60,214 nt of DNA from Lachnospiraceae bacterium. Its GTDB lineage: Bacteria; Bacillota; Clostridia; Lachnospirales; Lachnospiraceae. Location of the stretch: NCBI GenBank assembly GCA_015258095.1, contig JABZIV010000008.1, positions 1 to 60,214 of the forward strand, in the 5' to 3' direction. Position 1 is the stretch's first letter, and every line of letters starts with the position of its first letter. Positions 34,547 to 43,838 of the stretch are shown piece by piece. The translations under genes and the position numbers were made by a program. Below the pieces are notes generated by a model. The model was given only the letters and a program-made list of their open reading frames with translations, did no database searches and was not told the DNA's origin.

Positions 34547-34991
34547 AAAGATAGCGGAAGAAATCATCGAAGAGGCGGTGGAGTATCTGCATTGTCCCTA
34601 TGATATTTCTGTTTCCGTTCTTTTTATCGAGGATGCAGAAATGCACCGCATTAATCTGGAGAACAGAGGCATCGATAAATCAACGGATGTCCTTTCTTTC
34701 CCTCTACTCAATTTGGATGCCCCAGCTCATTTTACGGAGGAAATGGAGAAAGATCCGGGGAACTTTGATCCGGATAGCGGAGAACTGCTTCTTGGGGACA
34801 TCATCATTAACTGGGACAGAGTTCTGTCGCAGGCAAGAGAGTATGGGCATAGTCCGGAGAGAGAACTTGCCTTTCTTATCGCGCATTCCATGCTTCATCT
34901 TTTTTCCTTTGATCACATGGAAGAGGAGGAGCGGAAGCAGATGGAAGAGAAACAAGAGGATATTTTGCAAAATAGAGGATACAGGAGATGA
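34494..34991 (+). CDS. ybeY: Endoribonuclease YbeY (16S rRNA maturation)
   Basis: YbeY is a zinc-dependent RNase involved in 16S rRNA 3'-end maturation and ribosome quality control. The 165 residues contain STDVLSFPL and the metal motif H-x3-H-x5-H as AHSMLHLFSFDH, where the usual HGxLHLxGYDH has Ser for both Gly. GELLLGDIIIN is also typical. The start lies inside the 3' end of phoH; AGAGGG precedes it. Its stop overlaps the flippase start by four bases. In many clostridia the next gene is dgkA or era; here it is a flippase. Confidence 0.94.
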   Translation: MQIDLEWEVKGETEIPYKKIAEEIIEEAVEYLHCPYDISVSVLFIEDAEMHRINLENRGIDKSTDVLSFPLLNLDAPAHFTEEMEKDPGNFDPDSGELLLGDIIINWDRVLSQAREYGHSPERELAFLIAHSMLHLFSFDHMEEEERKQMEEKQEDILQNRGYRR

Positions 34992-36658
34992 GGGAAGGAA
35001 GAAACGTTTCTTCAAAGAGGAGAGAGCATCGTAACAATTTTGTGCTGCAAGGTTCGCTTCTCGCAGTAGCGGGAATTCTGGTACGCATCATCGGGATGGT
35101 TTATCGTATCCCGTTGACGGCGATTATTTCCGATGAAGGAAACGGATATTATACTTCTGCCTTCTCCATTTATACTTTACTGCTTATCTTATCCAGTTAT
35201 TCTATGCCGACAGCAATATCCAAGTTGATTTCCCAAAATTTGGCAAAGAAGAAATACCGCAATACGGAGCGCGTCATTCGGGTATCCTTTCTCTATTCCT
35301 CTCTTATGGGCGCGGTGATGGCAGGAATTCTCTTTTTCGGGGCGGATAGCATTGCGGAGCTCATGAAGAAGCCTTATGCGGCATTTGCCCTCCGCGCTCT
35401 TGCACCCACCGTATGGATTATGGCCTATTTGGGACTCCTTCGCGGCTATTTTCAAGGCATGGGAAATATGATTCCGACGGCAATATCCCAGATTCTGGAG
35501 CAGATTGCCAACGCCATTGTTTCCGTACTGATGGCGTACATCTTATTCGCGAAGGGAAAGCAAGCGGATCTTCTGTATAAAAGCAGCGAATTTTCTTATG
35601 CCTACGGGGCAATGGGCGGGGCAATCGGAACCGGTGCGGGAGCGGGACTTGCTTTGCTCTTTATGTTTGTCCTCTTTCGCTATCAGATTCCCTCTTTGCG
35701 GAGAAAAGGGAAAACAGACCGGAGTCTCACGGACAGTTATGAGCACTCTGCCATGCTTCTTCTTTTTACGATGCTTCCCATTTTGTTTTCCAGTACGGTC
35801 TATAATATCTCATCCGTTCTGGATGATTTTCTCTATTCCAGTATTATGACCGGTCTTGGATCCAAGACAAAGCAGATTGTGCTGGAATGGGGCATCTTCG
35901 GAGAGTATCATGTCCTATTTAATATTCCTGTAGCACTTGCGAATGCTCTTTCCTCATCGCTTATTCCCGTACTGACCATGGCGGTGGCTTCTCATGACCG
36001 CAAAAAAACACTTTCCCAGATACGGGTCAGTGTTCGTTTTACACTCCTTATCGCGGTGCCCTGTTCTATTGGTATGGCGATTCTCGCGGAGCCGCTTTGC
36101 AGGATGCTGTTCCCGGGAAAACATGTATCCCTTTTGATTCAGCTTACCAGGGTGGGTTCTCTTGCCGTTCTCTTGTATTCCCTTTCCACTATATCGAATG
36201 CTATTTTGCAGGGGCTTGGACACTTGAACATTCCCCTCTACCACTCCATGATTGCTCTTGTTTTGCATCTTGCTTCCCTCATCCTTTTCCTTTATCTTCG
36301 GACGGGAATTTATGGAGTAGTTCTTTCCAATATCGTTTTTGCGCTGTGTATGTGTCTCCTGAATCAGCATGCCATCTATAAGCATACCCGTTTTCGAATA
36401 GACCTTTTCCGGAGTCTCGTGATGCCCGGCATTGCCGCACTCGTTATGGGAGGAGGGGCCTATGCACTGTATTTTGTGATTCACCTTGTTCTACCGGAAC
36501 ATTTACGGAAAGGAAGAATCGGGTCGGCGGTATCGCTTCTTCCGGCAGTGCTCCTGGGCATTCTGATCTACTTCTTCCTTTTGTTGAGAAGTCATACCCT
36601 AACGAAAGAGGACTTGGATGAGATGCCGATGGGTGGGCGTTTAAAGCGTTTTCTGTAG
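34988..36658 (+). CDS. Polysaccharide/lipid II-type flippase of the SpoVB/MurJ group
   Basis: This 556-residue membrane protein has about 14 hydrophobic segments and belongs to the MOP superfamily (MATE/MurJ/SpoVB). The N terminus LLAVAGILVRIIGMVYRIPLT and EGNGYYTSAFSIYTLLLILS are typical of SpoVB/YtgP-like proteins, which move lipid-linked cell-wall or polysaccharide precursors across the membrane. Whether it serves peptidoglycan, sporulation cortex or another polymer cannot be decided. It starts on the four-base ATGA overlap with the ybeY stop, with GGAG upstream. The next gene begins 45 bp after it. Confidence 0.85.
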   Translation: MREGRNVSSKRREHRNNFVLQGSLLAVAGILVRIIGMVYRIPLTAIISDEGNGYYTSAFSIYTLLLILSSYSMPTAISKLISQNLAKKKYRNTERVIRVSFLYSSLMGAVMAGILFFGADSIAELMKKPYAAFALRALAPTVWIMAYLGLLRGYFQGMGNMIPTAISQILEQIANAIVSVLMAYILFAKGKQADLLYKSSEFSYAYGAMGGAIGTGAGAGLALLFMFVLFRYQIPSLRRKGKTDRSLTDSYEHSAMLLLFTMLPILFSSTVYNISSVLDDFLYSSIMTGLGSKTKQIVLEWGIFGEYHVLFNIPVALANALSSSLIPVLTMAVASHDRKKTLSQIRVSVRFTLLIAVPCSIGMAILAEPLCRMLFPGKHVSLLIQLTRVGSLAVLLYSLSTISNAILQGLGHLNIPLYHSMIALVLHLASLILFLYLRTGIYGVVLSNIVFALCMCLLNQHAIYKHTRFRIDLFRSLVMPGIAALVMGGGAYALYFVIHLVLPEHLRKGRIGSAVSLLPAVLLGILIYFFLLLRSHTLTKEDLDEMPMGGRLKRFL

Positions 36659-36703
36659 TTCGGATGGAATGTTGGATGTAGGAGGAAAAGGAAAAAATCT
36701 TCT

Positions 36704-38056
36704 GTGAAAAATACAGTAAATAAAAAAGAGAAAAAGGAAAAAAGATACGGAGAACACGATACGGAACTTATGGACTGTATTATCGTGGGAGGCGGTGCTG
36801 CCGGTATGGCTGCCGCTATTTCTGCGAGAGAACATGGGGCTGAATCGGTTCTCCTTTTAGAAAAAAATGACTGTCTTGGAAAGAAGTTAAAACAAACGGG
36901 AAACGGGCGCTGCAATTTTACAAACCGGAATATGCAAGAATCCTGTTTTCGCTCAGAATCTAAGAATTTTATTGCTTCTTTTTTAAAGCGATTTTCCTTT
37001 TCGGACAGTATCGATTTTTTTCATTCTCTCGGTGTTCTGGAAAAGTATAGAGGAGAGTACGTCTATCCGCATTCCGACCAGGCAAAGTCCCTTGTGCTCA
37101 GTTTGGAAAGACGTTTGCGGGAACTTGCCGTTTTGGTAAAGCTTTCCGCGGAAGTGATGAACGTAAGATATGTGGAGGACCGAACCGCTATTTTCCCGGA
37201 AGAGAGTGCAGGGGAATCTTCCGGACTGTTTCAACTACAGTTTGCGGATCGAGAGAGCGGAGAGCGTTCTATCGTAAAAGGAAAAGCCTTACTCCTCACC
37301 ACCGGCGGTTTGGCAATGCCTGCTTCCGGATCGACCGGTGACGGCTATACTTTCGCAAAACAGTTCGGGCATACATTGGTGCGCCCTGTACCAAGTCTCT
37401 GTCCGATTTTTACCGAGGAGAAGTATACGAAGATCTGGGCAGGAGTCCGTACGGATTGCCGCCTTAGTTTGTTTGACGGAGAGGAACTGCTCTATCAGGA
37501 TAAAGGAGAGTTGCAGTGTACAGATTACGGCATTTCCGGAATCGTCGTTTTCCAGTGCAGTCGACTGGTTGCCAATTTATTGGAAAGGAAGAGAAAAAGC
37601 AGACTCTTCCTTTCTTTTCTTCCGGAATATGAAGAGGAAAGCTTCTATTCCTATCTTTTAACAAGAAAAAGAGAGTATAAGAATAGATTGGGAAGAGACC
37701 TGCTGCTTTCCATTCTTCCGGATAAGCTTTCCTATGTACTTTTCCAAAAAGCATCCTTTCCGGAGGAAAAGAAACTGCAAGAGATTCCGGAGGAAAAGAT
37801 AAAGGAACTATGTCGAATACTTTTTCATTTTCCGTTTATTCCTTCCGCTGTCTCCGATTTTTCTAGAGCACAGTGCACGGCAGGAGGGGTGTCTCTCTCT
37901 CAGCTCGATTATGAAAGCTTGGAAAGTCTCTGTTGTAAGGGACTCTATTTTGCAGGAGAAATCCTGGATGTGGACGGAATCTGCGGCGGATATAATCTGC
38001 ATTTTGCCTTCGGAACAGGGAAAATAGCGGGTGAAGCAATGGGGAAGAGAAGATGA
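36704..38056 (+). CDS. HI0933/YhiN-family flavoprotein (NAD(P)/FAD-dependent oxidoreductase)
   Basis: This 450-residue protein has an FAD-binding Rossmann motif (DCIIVGGGAAGMAAAISARE), GKKLKQTGNGRCNFTN, TGGLAMPASGSTGDGY and the C-terminal FAD contact GLYFAGEILDVDGICGGYNL, which define the HI0933/BaiN-like family. The physiological substrate of this family is mostly unknown; some members are called aminoacetone oxidase or act on bile-acid intermediates. The GTG at 36704 gives a 22-residue Lys/Glu-rich extension; the ATG at 36770 (MDCIIVGGG) would match the family length better and is a real alternative. It overlaps the next flavoprotein gene by four bases (ATGA). Confidence 0.88.
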   Translation: MKNTVNKKEKKEKRYGEHDTELMDCIIVGGGAAGMAAAISAREHGAESVLLLEKNDCLGKKLKQTGNGRCNFTNRNMQESCFRSESKNFIASFLKRFSFSDSIDFFHSLGVLEKYRGEYVYPHSDQAKSLVLSLERRLRELAVLVKLSAEVMNVRYVEDRTAIFPEESAGESSGLFQLQFADRESGERSIVKGKALLLTTGGLAMPASGSTGDGYTFAKQFGHTLVRPVPSLCPIFTEEKYTKIWAGVRTDCRLSLFDGEELLYQDKGELQCTDYGISGIVVFQCSRLVANLLERKRKSRLFLSFLPEYEEESFYSYLLTRKREYKNRLGRDLLLSILPDKLSYVLFQKASFPEEKKLQEIPEEKIKELCRILFHFPFIPSAVSDFSRAQCTAGGVSLSQLDYESLESLCCKGLYFAGEILDVDGICGGYNLHFAFGTGKIAGEAMGKRR

Positions 38057-39699
38057 TACGAATTTCACAACTAAGATTGGATGTACTTGCCAAGAAAGAG
38101 GCAGTGAAGGCTGCGGCGGCAAAAAAATTACATATCGCAGTTTCGGACGTCAGCGATTTTTCCATTGAAAGACGTTCTCTTGATGCACGAAAGAAACCGA
38201 AGCTTTACTATGTGTATTCCGTCCTTCTCCGTCTAAAAGATAGAAAGGAAGAAAAGCTTGTAAAGAGACTAAGGGACAAAGATATCTCTCTTTATACCCC
38301 GGTAGACTATATGATACCGGAGCTGCCTTCTCGCATTGAAGGGATGGAGAAAGAACAGTATTTTCAAAAAGAAGAAAATCGACCGGTTATTGTCGGATTC
38401 GGTCCCGCAGGACTTTTCGCCGGACTTTTGCTTTCCCGTGCCGGACTTCGCCCTATCATCTATGAGAGGGGAGAAGCAGTTGAAAAAAGGATGAAGACGG
38501 TAGAGAAATTGTGGACGGAAGGAATTTTGAATCCGAACTCGAATGCGCAATTTGGAGAGGGCGGTGCGGGAACATTTTCGGACGGAAAACTGAATACGCT
38601 TGTAAAAGACAAAGAGGGGCGTTCTCATTTTGTCCTGAAAACTTTTGTGGAAAAAGGAGCGAAGGAGGAGATTTTATACGAAAGTAAACCCCATGTGGGA
38701 ACGGATGCTTTAATAGGAATTGTTTCCTCCATTCGAAAAGAAATTGAGCACCTCGGCGGGGAAGTTCGGTTTGAAACACAGTATCATTTTCATAAAGAGG
38801 AAAAGAGACCTCTTATTATTGCCATAGGTCATAGTGCAAGAGACAGTTTTCAAGAACTTTTTTCTTTGGGATTTCCCATTGTGGCGAAAGATTTTGCCAT
38901 GGGTTTTCGGGTGGAACATCCGCAGGAGGAGATTGACCGTGCCCTTTTTGGAAAGGTAGATGAAAAGACCAGAGCAGTTCTCGGTCCGGCGAGTTATAAA
39001 TTAATTCATCACTCCCGGCACGGAAGAGCATTCTACAGTTTCTGTATGTGTCCGGGCGGCTATGTCGTCAATTCGTCTTCCGAACCGCAGGGGCTCTGTA
39101 TCAATGGGATGAGCTATAGCGGAAGAGACAGCGGAAAAGCGAATTCCGCCATTATCTTCTCCATAACGAAGGAGGAATATGGCGGAGCGGAGAACCCTCT
39201 CGCCGGAATTGCCTTGCAATCCGCTTTTGAGAAAAAGGCGTATTCTCTTGCCAACGGAAAGGTTCCCTTCTGTAGATACGACATAATTAAAAATGACGTT
39301 ATTAAAAATGAAGAGAGTAAAAAAGAAGAGAGTAAGCGAGAATATCCGAACGCCCTTCCCATGCTGAAGGGCATTGGCGAGGAATGTGACCTTTCTTCCC
39401 TTTTTACCTTGGAAGAGTATCCCGCGCTTCGCTTTTTGAAAGAGGATTTTGTAGAGAGTATGGAAGCCTTTGCAAGGCAGATTCCCTGTTTTGCAGATGC
39501 CGGAACCCTTGTTTACGGCGTAGAAAGCCGGACTTCTTCCCCCCTTCGGATTCTTCGAACGGAAGATTTTCGCAGCATGAACCGGCGAATCTATCCGAGC
39601 GGAGAAGGCGCCGGCTATGCAGGCGGCATTATGAGTGCGGCGATGGATGGGATGAAGGTAGCGGAAAGTTTGATTTTGTCTTATGATAAGCAAGGGTAA
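38053..39699 (+). CDS. FAD-dependent dehydrogenase, COG2509-like
   Basis: This 548-residue flavoprotein has an N-terminal ferredoxin-fold-like domain (MIRISQLRLDVLAKKE, about 1-85) and an FAD domain (VIVGFGPAGLFAGLLLSRAG near 113). The family blocks NSNAQFGEGGAGTFSDGKLN, PHVGTDALIGIV, IGHSARDSF and EGAGYAGGIMSAAMDG follow. It matches uncharacterised FAD-dependent dehydrogenases widespread in clostridia; the function is unknown. It carries two in-frame 15-bp tandem duplications near 39286-39335, giving IKNDV/IKNE and EESKK/EESKR. It is translationally coupled to the preceding flavoprotein. The two may act together, but that is inference. Confidence 0.87.
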   Translation: MIRISQLRLDVLAKKEAVKAAAAKKLHIAVSDVSDFSIERRSLDARKKPKLYYVYSVLLRLKDRKEEKLVKRLRDKDISLYTPVDYMIPELPSRIEGMEKEQYFQKEENRPVIVGFGPAGLFAGLLLSRAGLRPIIYERGEAVEKRMKTVEKLWTEGILNPNSNAQFGEGGAGTFSDGKLNTLVKDKEGRSHFVLKTFVEKGAKEEILYESKPHVGTDALIGIVSSIRKEIEHLGGEVRFETQYHFHKEEKRPLIIAIGHSARDSFQELFSLGFPIVAKDFAMGFRVEHPQEEIDRALFGKVDEKTRAVLGPASYKLIHHSRHGRAFYSFCMCPGGYVVNSSSEPQGLCINGMSYSGRDSGKANSAIIFSITKEEYGGAENPLAGIALQSAFEKKAYSLANGKVPFCRYDIIKNDVIKNEESKKEESKREYPNALPMLKGIGEECDLSSLFTLEEYPALRFLKEDFVESMEAFARQIPCFADAGTLVYGVESRTSSPLRILRTEDFRSMNRRIYPSGEGAGYAGGIMSAAMDGMKVAESLILSYDKQG

Positions 39700-39765
39700 A
39701 AAAAGAGAAAGCAATACAGAAATACATAGAGAGTAAAATCAAAGAGATAGAAAGAGAGTAGTCGC

Positions 39766-41207
39766 TTGAAAACAGAGAAAGAGTGGGAAGGACAGAAATT
39801 GCATTTTCAGGATATAGAAAAGAATGCCCCAAAAGAAGAACCGGAAAGGCAGTTGTATTTTATTGACGCACTTCGTTCCTTTGTCGATTTGAAGAAATGG
39901 GAAGGGTATGAGGCAAAGGCAATGGTTTCGGTCATCGGTTGTCAGATGTCCGCCAAAGACGGAGAAAAATTGCAGGGAATTTTAGAAGAGGCCGGATACA
40001 GTATGACCGAAGAGGAAGAGGAAGCGGATGTGATCCTTTTTACGACCTGTACTGTCCGGGAAAATGCAAATCAAAAGCTCTATGGGAGAATCGGACAGCT
40101 GAAGCATCTCTATCAAAGAGATCGGAACAGGATTATCGGGATTACCGGATGTATGATGCAGGAAAAGGATGAGGTAGAGACCATCAAAAAGAGATATCCT
40201 TATGTCCATCTCATCTTTGGAACGCATAATATTTATAAGTTGGCAGAGCTTCTCTTGGAAGCGCTGCTTACTAAGGAACGCAAAGTGGAAACTTGGGAAG
40301 ACAGTTCACTGATTGTGGAAAACCTGCCTTCCAGGCGAAAGTATCCTTTTCGGGCTTCCGTTAACATCAGTTTTGGCTGCAACAATTTCTGCACTTACTG
40401 TATCGTACCGTATGTGCGAGGAAGAGAGAAATCAAGGGATTCAAAAGATATCTTAAACGAATGTACGGCACTCGTTTCGGATGGGGTGAAGGAAATCATG
40501 CTTCTCGGGCAAAATGTAAACTCTTACGGCCTGGATAGAAAAGAGGAGCTTCGTTTTCCGGAACTGCTTTCTCAGGTTGCAAAGATTCCGGGACTGAGAC
40601 GGATTCGTTTTATGACGCCGAATCCCAAGGATTTTTCCGATGAACTCTTGCAAGTGATGAAAGAAAATCAGAACATCTGCAATTGCAGTCCGGCTCAACT
40701 AAGATTCTGAAGAAAATGAATCGGCATTATACGAAGGAGTCTTATCTTGCCTTACTTCGTAAAATTAAAGAAACTTTGCCGGAAATTGGTCTTACAACGG
40801 ACATCATCGTGGGCTTTCCGGGGGAAACGGAGGAGGATTTTCAGGATACTCTGGAGGTGGTTAGGGAAGCGCAATATGATTCCGCTTTCACTTTTCAGTA
40901 TTCAAAACGAAGTGGAACCCCTGCCGCAAAATGGGAGGAAGTTCCGGAAGACGTGGTATCGGACCGTTTTCAGAGGCTCCTGAACACCGTACGGGAAGCA
41001 TCGAAAGAACGGGAGGGGAAAGACATCGGTCGCGTGATGGAAGTGCTTGTAGAGGAGAAAGATAAAGAAGAGAAGGATATGCTTACAGGACGTTTGGAGA
41101 ATAATATTCTTGTACACTTTCGCGGCGGAGAGCGCCTTCTCGGAGAAATCGTTCCGGTTAAATTAGAAAAATCGATGGGCTTTTACTATTTCGGGTCTTT
41201 ACTGTAA
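39766..41207 (+). pseudogene. miaB: miaB, tRNA ms2i6A methylthiotransferase, disrupted by a 16-bp deletion
   Basis: MiaB is a radical-SAM enzyme that adds a methylthio group to i6A37 of tRNAs. The first frame (39766-40710, TTG start) has the UPF0004 domain cysteines (IGCQMS, TTCTVREN, GCMMQ) and the radical-SAM motif C205-x3-C209-x2-C212 in FGCNNFCTYC. After NIC (codon ending 40680) the family continues KHxHxPLQSGS. Here only two bases stand between that Cys codon and LQSGSTKILKKMN (TTG at 40683), so 16 bases and the HxHxP motif are missing and the frame shifts. The first product stops at 40710. The rest, with the TRAM domain, continues in the other frame to 41207. The junction is a perfect 12-bp palindrome. 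It could be a true null allele or an assembly error. mutS follows 12 bp later. Confidence 0.88.
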
Positions 41208-41219
41208 AAGGAGTAAGGG

Positions 41220-43838
41220 ATGGAGGAAAGTAAGCTGTCTCCGATGATGAGACAATACTTGGAAAGCAAAAGAGAATATCCGGATGCGCTGCTTTTCTAT
41301 CGTATCGGGGATTTCTATGAGATGTTCTTTGAGGATGCGCTTACGGCATCGAAGGAGTTGGATCTCGTTCTTACCGGGAAAGAGTGTGGGATGGAGGAAA
41401 GAGCGCCGATGTGCGGGGTTCCTTATCATGCCGCGGATTCTTATGTCAGCAAGTTGGTTTCCAAAGGCTATAAAGTCGCTATCGGAGAACAGATGGAGGA
41501 TCCGAAGAAGGCGAAGGGACTGGTAAAGCGGGAGATTATCCGTGTCATAACGCCCGGAACGCAAACGGACGAAACCGCTCTGGAGGAAGGGAAGAACAAC
41601 TACCTGATGAGTGTTTATGTCGGCGAAAAGGAACAGGGGATTGTGACGGTCGACATTACGACGGGAGAGTGTTTTGCCACAACCGTTCATACGGAGAAAG
41701 AATGTCTGGATGAAATATCCCGTTTTTCTCCGAAAGAGATTCTCTTCAATCCGCTTTTTAGGGAAGAGGGAGAGCTGTACGCGGAGATACAGAATCGCTT
41801 TTCCATTGCCCTCACGGAGAAAGAGGAGAAGTTTTTTTCTTTGCAGGAGGCGGATAAGCTGATTACCGCACATTTTCAATCCTCCCTTATGGGGCTCGGG
41901 CTTTCCGACCATGCTTCCCTTCGTCGCGCTCTCGGCTCCTGCCTTTCGTACCTCTATGATACGCAGAAGAATTTATTGACCCATATTCGAAAGATTTCTT
42001 ATTTTCAAAATAAAGATTTTATGCTCATTGACAGTTTCAGTCAGAGAAATCTGGAGCTTTGGGAGACTTTGCGCGAGAAAAAAAAGCGGGGAACGCTTCT
42101 CTGGGTCATTGACTACAGTAAAACGGCAATGGGATGCCGTATGCTTCGTCATTTCCTGGAAAGGCCTCTTCGAGATCGAAAAAAAATAGAAGAACGGCTG
42201 GATGCAGTAGAGGAGTTTACAAAGCACTTTATCGATATGGAAGAGATAAGGGAGTATCTGGACAGTGTGTATGACATGGAACGACTCCTTTCCCGGATCA
42301 GTTTAAAAACCGTGAATGCCCGGGATCTTTTGGCTCTCAAGGTATCGCTACAGTATCTACCGGATATCGAAAAAGCGCTGAGCCTTTTTCAAGGGACGAT
42401 TCTTTCGAAGATGCAGTCCACTTTTGACAACTTGTCGGATATTTATAAACGGATTGAGGAAACGATTGTGGAAGACCCTCCACTTTCGATTAAAGAAGGA
42501 AATCTCATTCGTTCCAGTTTTTCAGAGGAGGTCTCGGCCTATCGGGACGCTGCTATAAATGGAAAGGCCTGGCTGGAAGAGTTGGAAGCAAAGGAAAGAG
42601 AAAAAAACGGAATCAAAAATCTGAAAATCAAGTATAATCGCGTTTTCGGATATTGTTTCGAAGTTTCCAATGCCTTTAAGGGGGAAGTTCCCGATTATTT
42701 TATCCGGAAGCAAACTCTGGCTCAGGGAGAACGGTATACCACGGCGGAACTGGAAGAATTGCAGAATAAGATTTTGGGGGCGGAAGAAAAACGAAAAGAC
42801 CTGGAGTATGAACTGTTTTGTGCCCTCCGTGAGGAGCTCGCGAAAGAGCTTCCGAGAATCCAGAAAATGGCGGAAAACTTAGCTTATCTGGATGCTTATC
42901 TCTCTCTTGCAAAGCTTGCCATGAAAGAAAACTATGTTCGTCCCGTGCTCAGTGAAAACGGTCGAATGTGTATTCGGGACGGAAGACATCCGGTTATTGA
43001 AAAACTGCTATCAGAAGGGCAGTTTATTCCTAATGATACCGTCTTTGATCAGGATGAAGAAATCGCGATTATCACCGGTCCGAACATGGCAGGAAAGTCT
43101 ACGTATATGCGACAGGTTGCACTCATCGTCCTCCTGTCTGCAATCGGTTCCTTTGTTCCTGCGAAAGAAGCGACTCTTCCTATCTGCGATCGGATTTTTA
43201 CGCGGGTCGGTGCTTCAGATGATCTTGCACAGGGGCAGTCCACTTTCATGGTGGAAATGAGTGAGGTTGCCAATATTCTTCGCAATGCGACGCAGCAATC
43301 TTTGCTCATTCTGGACGAAATCGGAAGAGGAACTTCCACTTATGACGGGCTTTCCATCGCCTGGGCGGTAGTAGAATATATTGCGAAGCACATTCAGGCC
43401 AAAACACTTTTTGCAACACACTATCATGAACTGACGGAACTCGAAGGAAAGCTCCGCAATGTAAAGAACTACAGTATTGCCGTTTCCAAGAAGGACGGAG
43501 AAATTACCTTTCTTCGGAAAATTCTTCCCGGCGGAGCGGATGAGAGCTATGGCATTGATGTGGCAAGGCTTGCCGGCGTGCCGGATTCGGTACTGAAACG
43601 GGCTCGGGAAATTTCTCTCTCTCTTACCCAAAATGACCTCTTAACCCGGCGTCCCGAACAGATTCTAAAAGGAGAGAAACAAGAGAGCAAGGAGAGCGAA
43701 ATACAGGGTCAAGAAGAAAATGCGCATACGGAAGGAGAGGAGAAGGTTCTTCGAAAATTAAGAGAAACCGTTCCGGAGAAAATCAGTCCTTTTGAAGCCT
43801 GTAGTTTATTGTTTGAATTGAAGGAGCTTCTACAGTGA
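41220..43838 (+). CDS. mutS: DNA mismatch repair protein MutS
   Basis: MutS recognises base mismatches and small loops. The 872 residues are full length: a mismatch-binding N terminus (SPMMRQYLESKREYPDALLF, then FYEMFFEDA with the conserved Phe wedge), core and clamp, and an ABC-type ATPase with GPNMAGKSTYMRQ, QSTFMVEMSEV, LLILDEIGRGTSTYDGLS and FATHYHEL. A short Glu/Lys-rich linker precedes the C-terminal dimer region. The start is ATG with AAAAGGAG upstream. The stop overlaps mutL (GTGA), giving tight coupling. Confidence 0.98.
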   Translation: MEESKLSPMMRQYLESKREYPDALLFYRIGDFYEMFFEDALTASKELDLVLTGKECGMEERAPMCGVPYHAADSYVSKLVSKGYKVAIGEQMEDPKKAKGLVKREIIRVITPGTQTDETALEEGKNNYLMSVYVGEKEQGIVTVDITTGECFATTVHTEKECLDEISRFSPKEILFNPLFREEGELYAEIQNRFSIALTEKEEKFFSLQEADKLITAHFQSSLMGLGLSDHASLRRALGSCLSYLYDTQKNLLTHIRKISYFQNKDFMLIDSFSQRNLELWETLREKKKRGTLLWVIDYSKTAMGCRMLRHFLERPLRDRKKIEERLDAVEEFTKHFIDMEEIREYLDSVYDMERLLSRISLKTVNARDLLALKVSLQYLPDIEKALSLFQGTILSKMQSTFDNLSDIYKRIEETIVEDPPLSIKEGNLIRSSFSEEVSAYRDAAINGKAWLEELEAKEREKNGIKNLKIKYNRVFGYCFEVSNAFKGEVPDYFIRKQTLAQGERYTTAELEELQNKILGAEEKRKDLEYELFCALREELAKELPRIQKMAENLAYLDAYLSLAKLAMKENYVRPVLSENGRMCIRDGRHPVIEKLLSEGQFIPNDTVFDQDEEIAIITGPNMAGKSTYMRQVALIVLLSAIGSFVPAKEATLPICDRIFTRVGASDDLAQGQSTFMVEMSEVANILRNATQQSLLILDEIGRGTSTYDGLSIAWAVVEYIAKHIQAKTLFATHYHELTELEGKLRNVKNYSIAVSKKDGEITFLRKILPGGADESYGIDVARLAGVPDSVLKRAREISLSLTQNDLLTRRPEQILKGEKQESKESEIQGQEENAHTEGEEKVLRKLRETVPEKISPFEACSLLFELKELLQ

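Noticed and set aside
40683..41207. Second half of miaB as an independent gene or programmed frameshift
   Set aside because: Conserved residues at the junction are missing, so 16 bases are lost; a programmed shift would not remove the HxHxP block, and the TTG at 40683 has no ribosome site.
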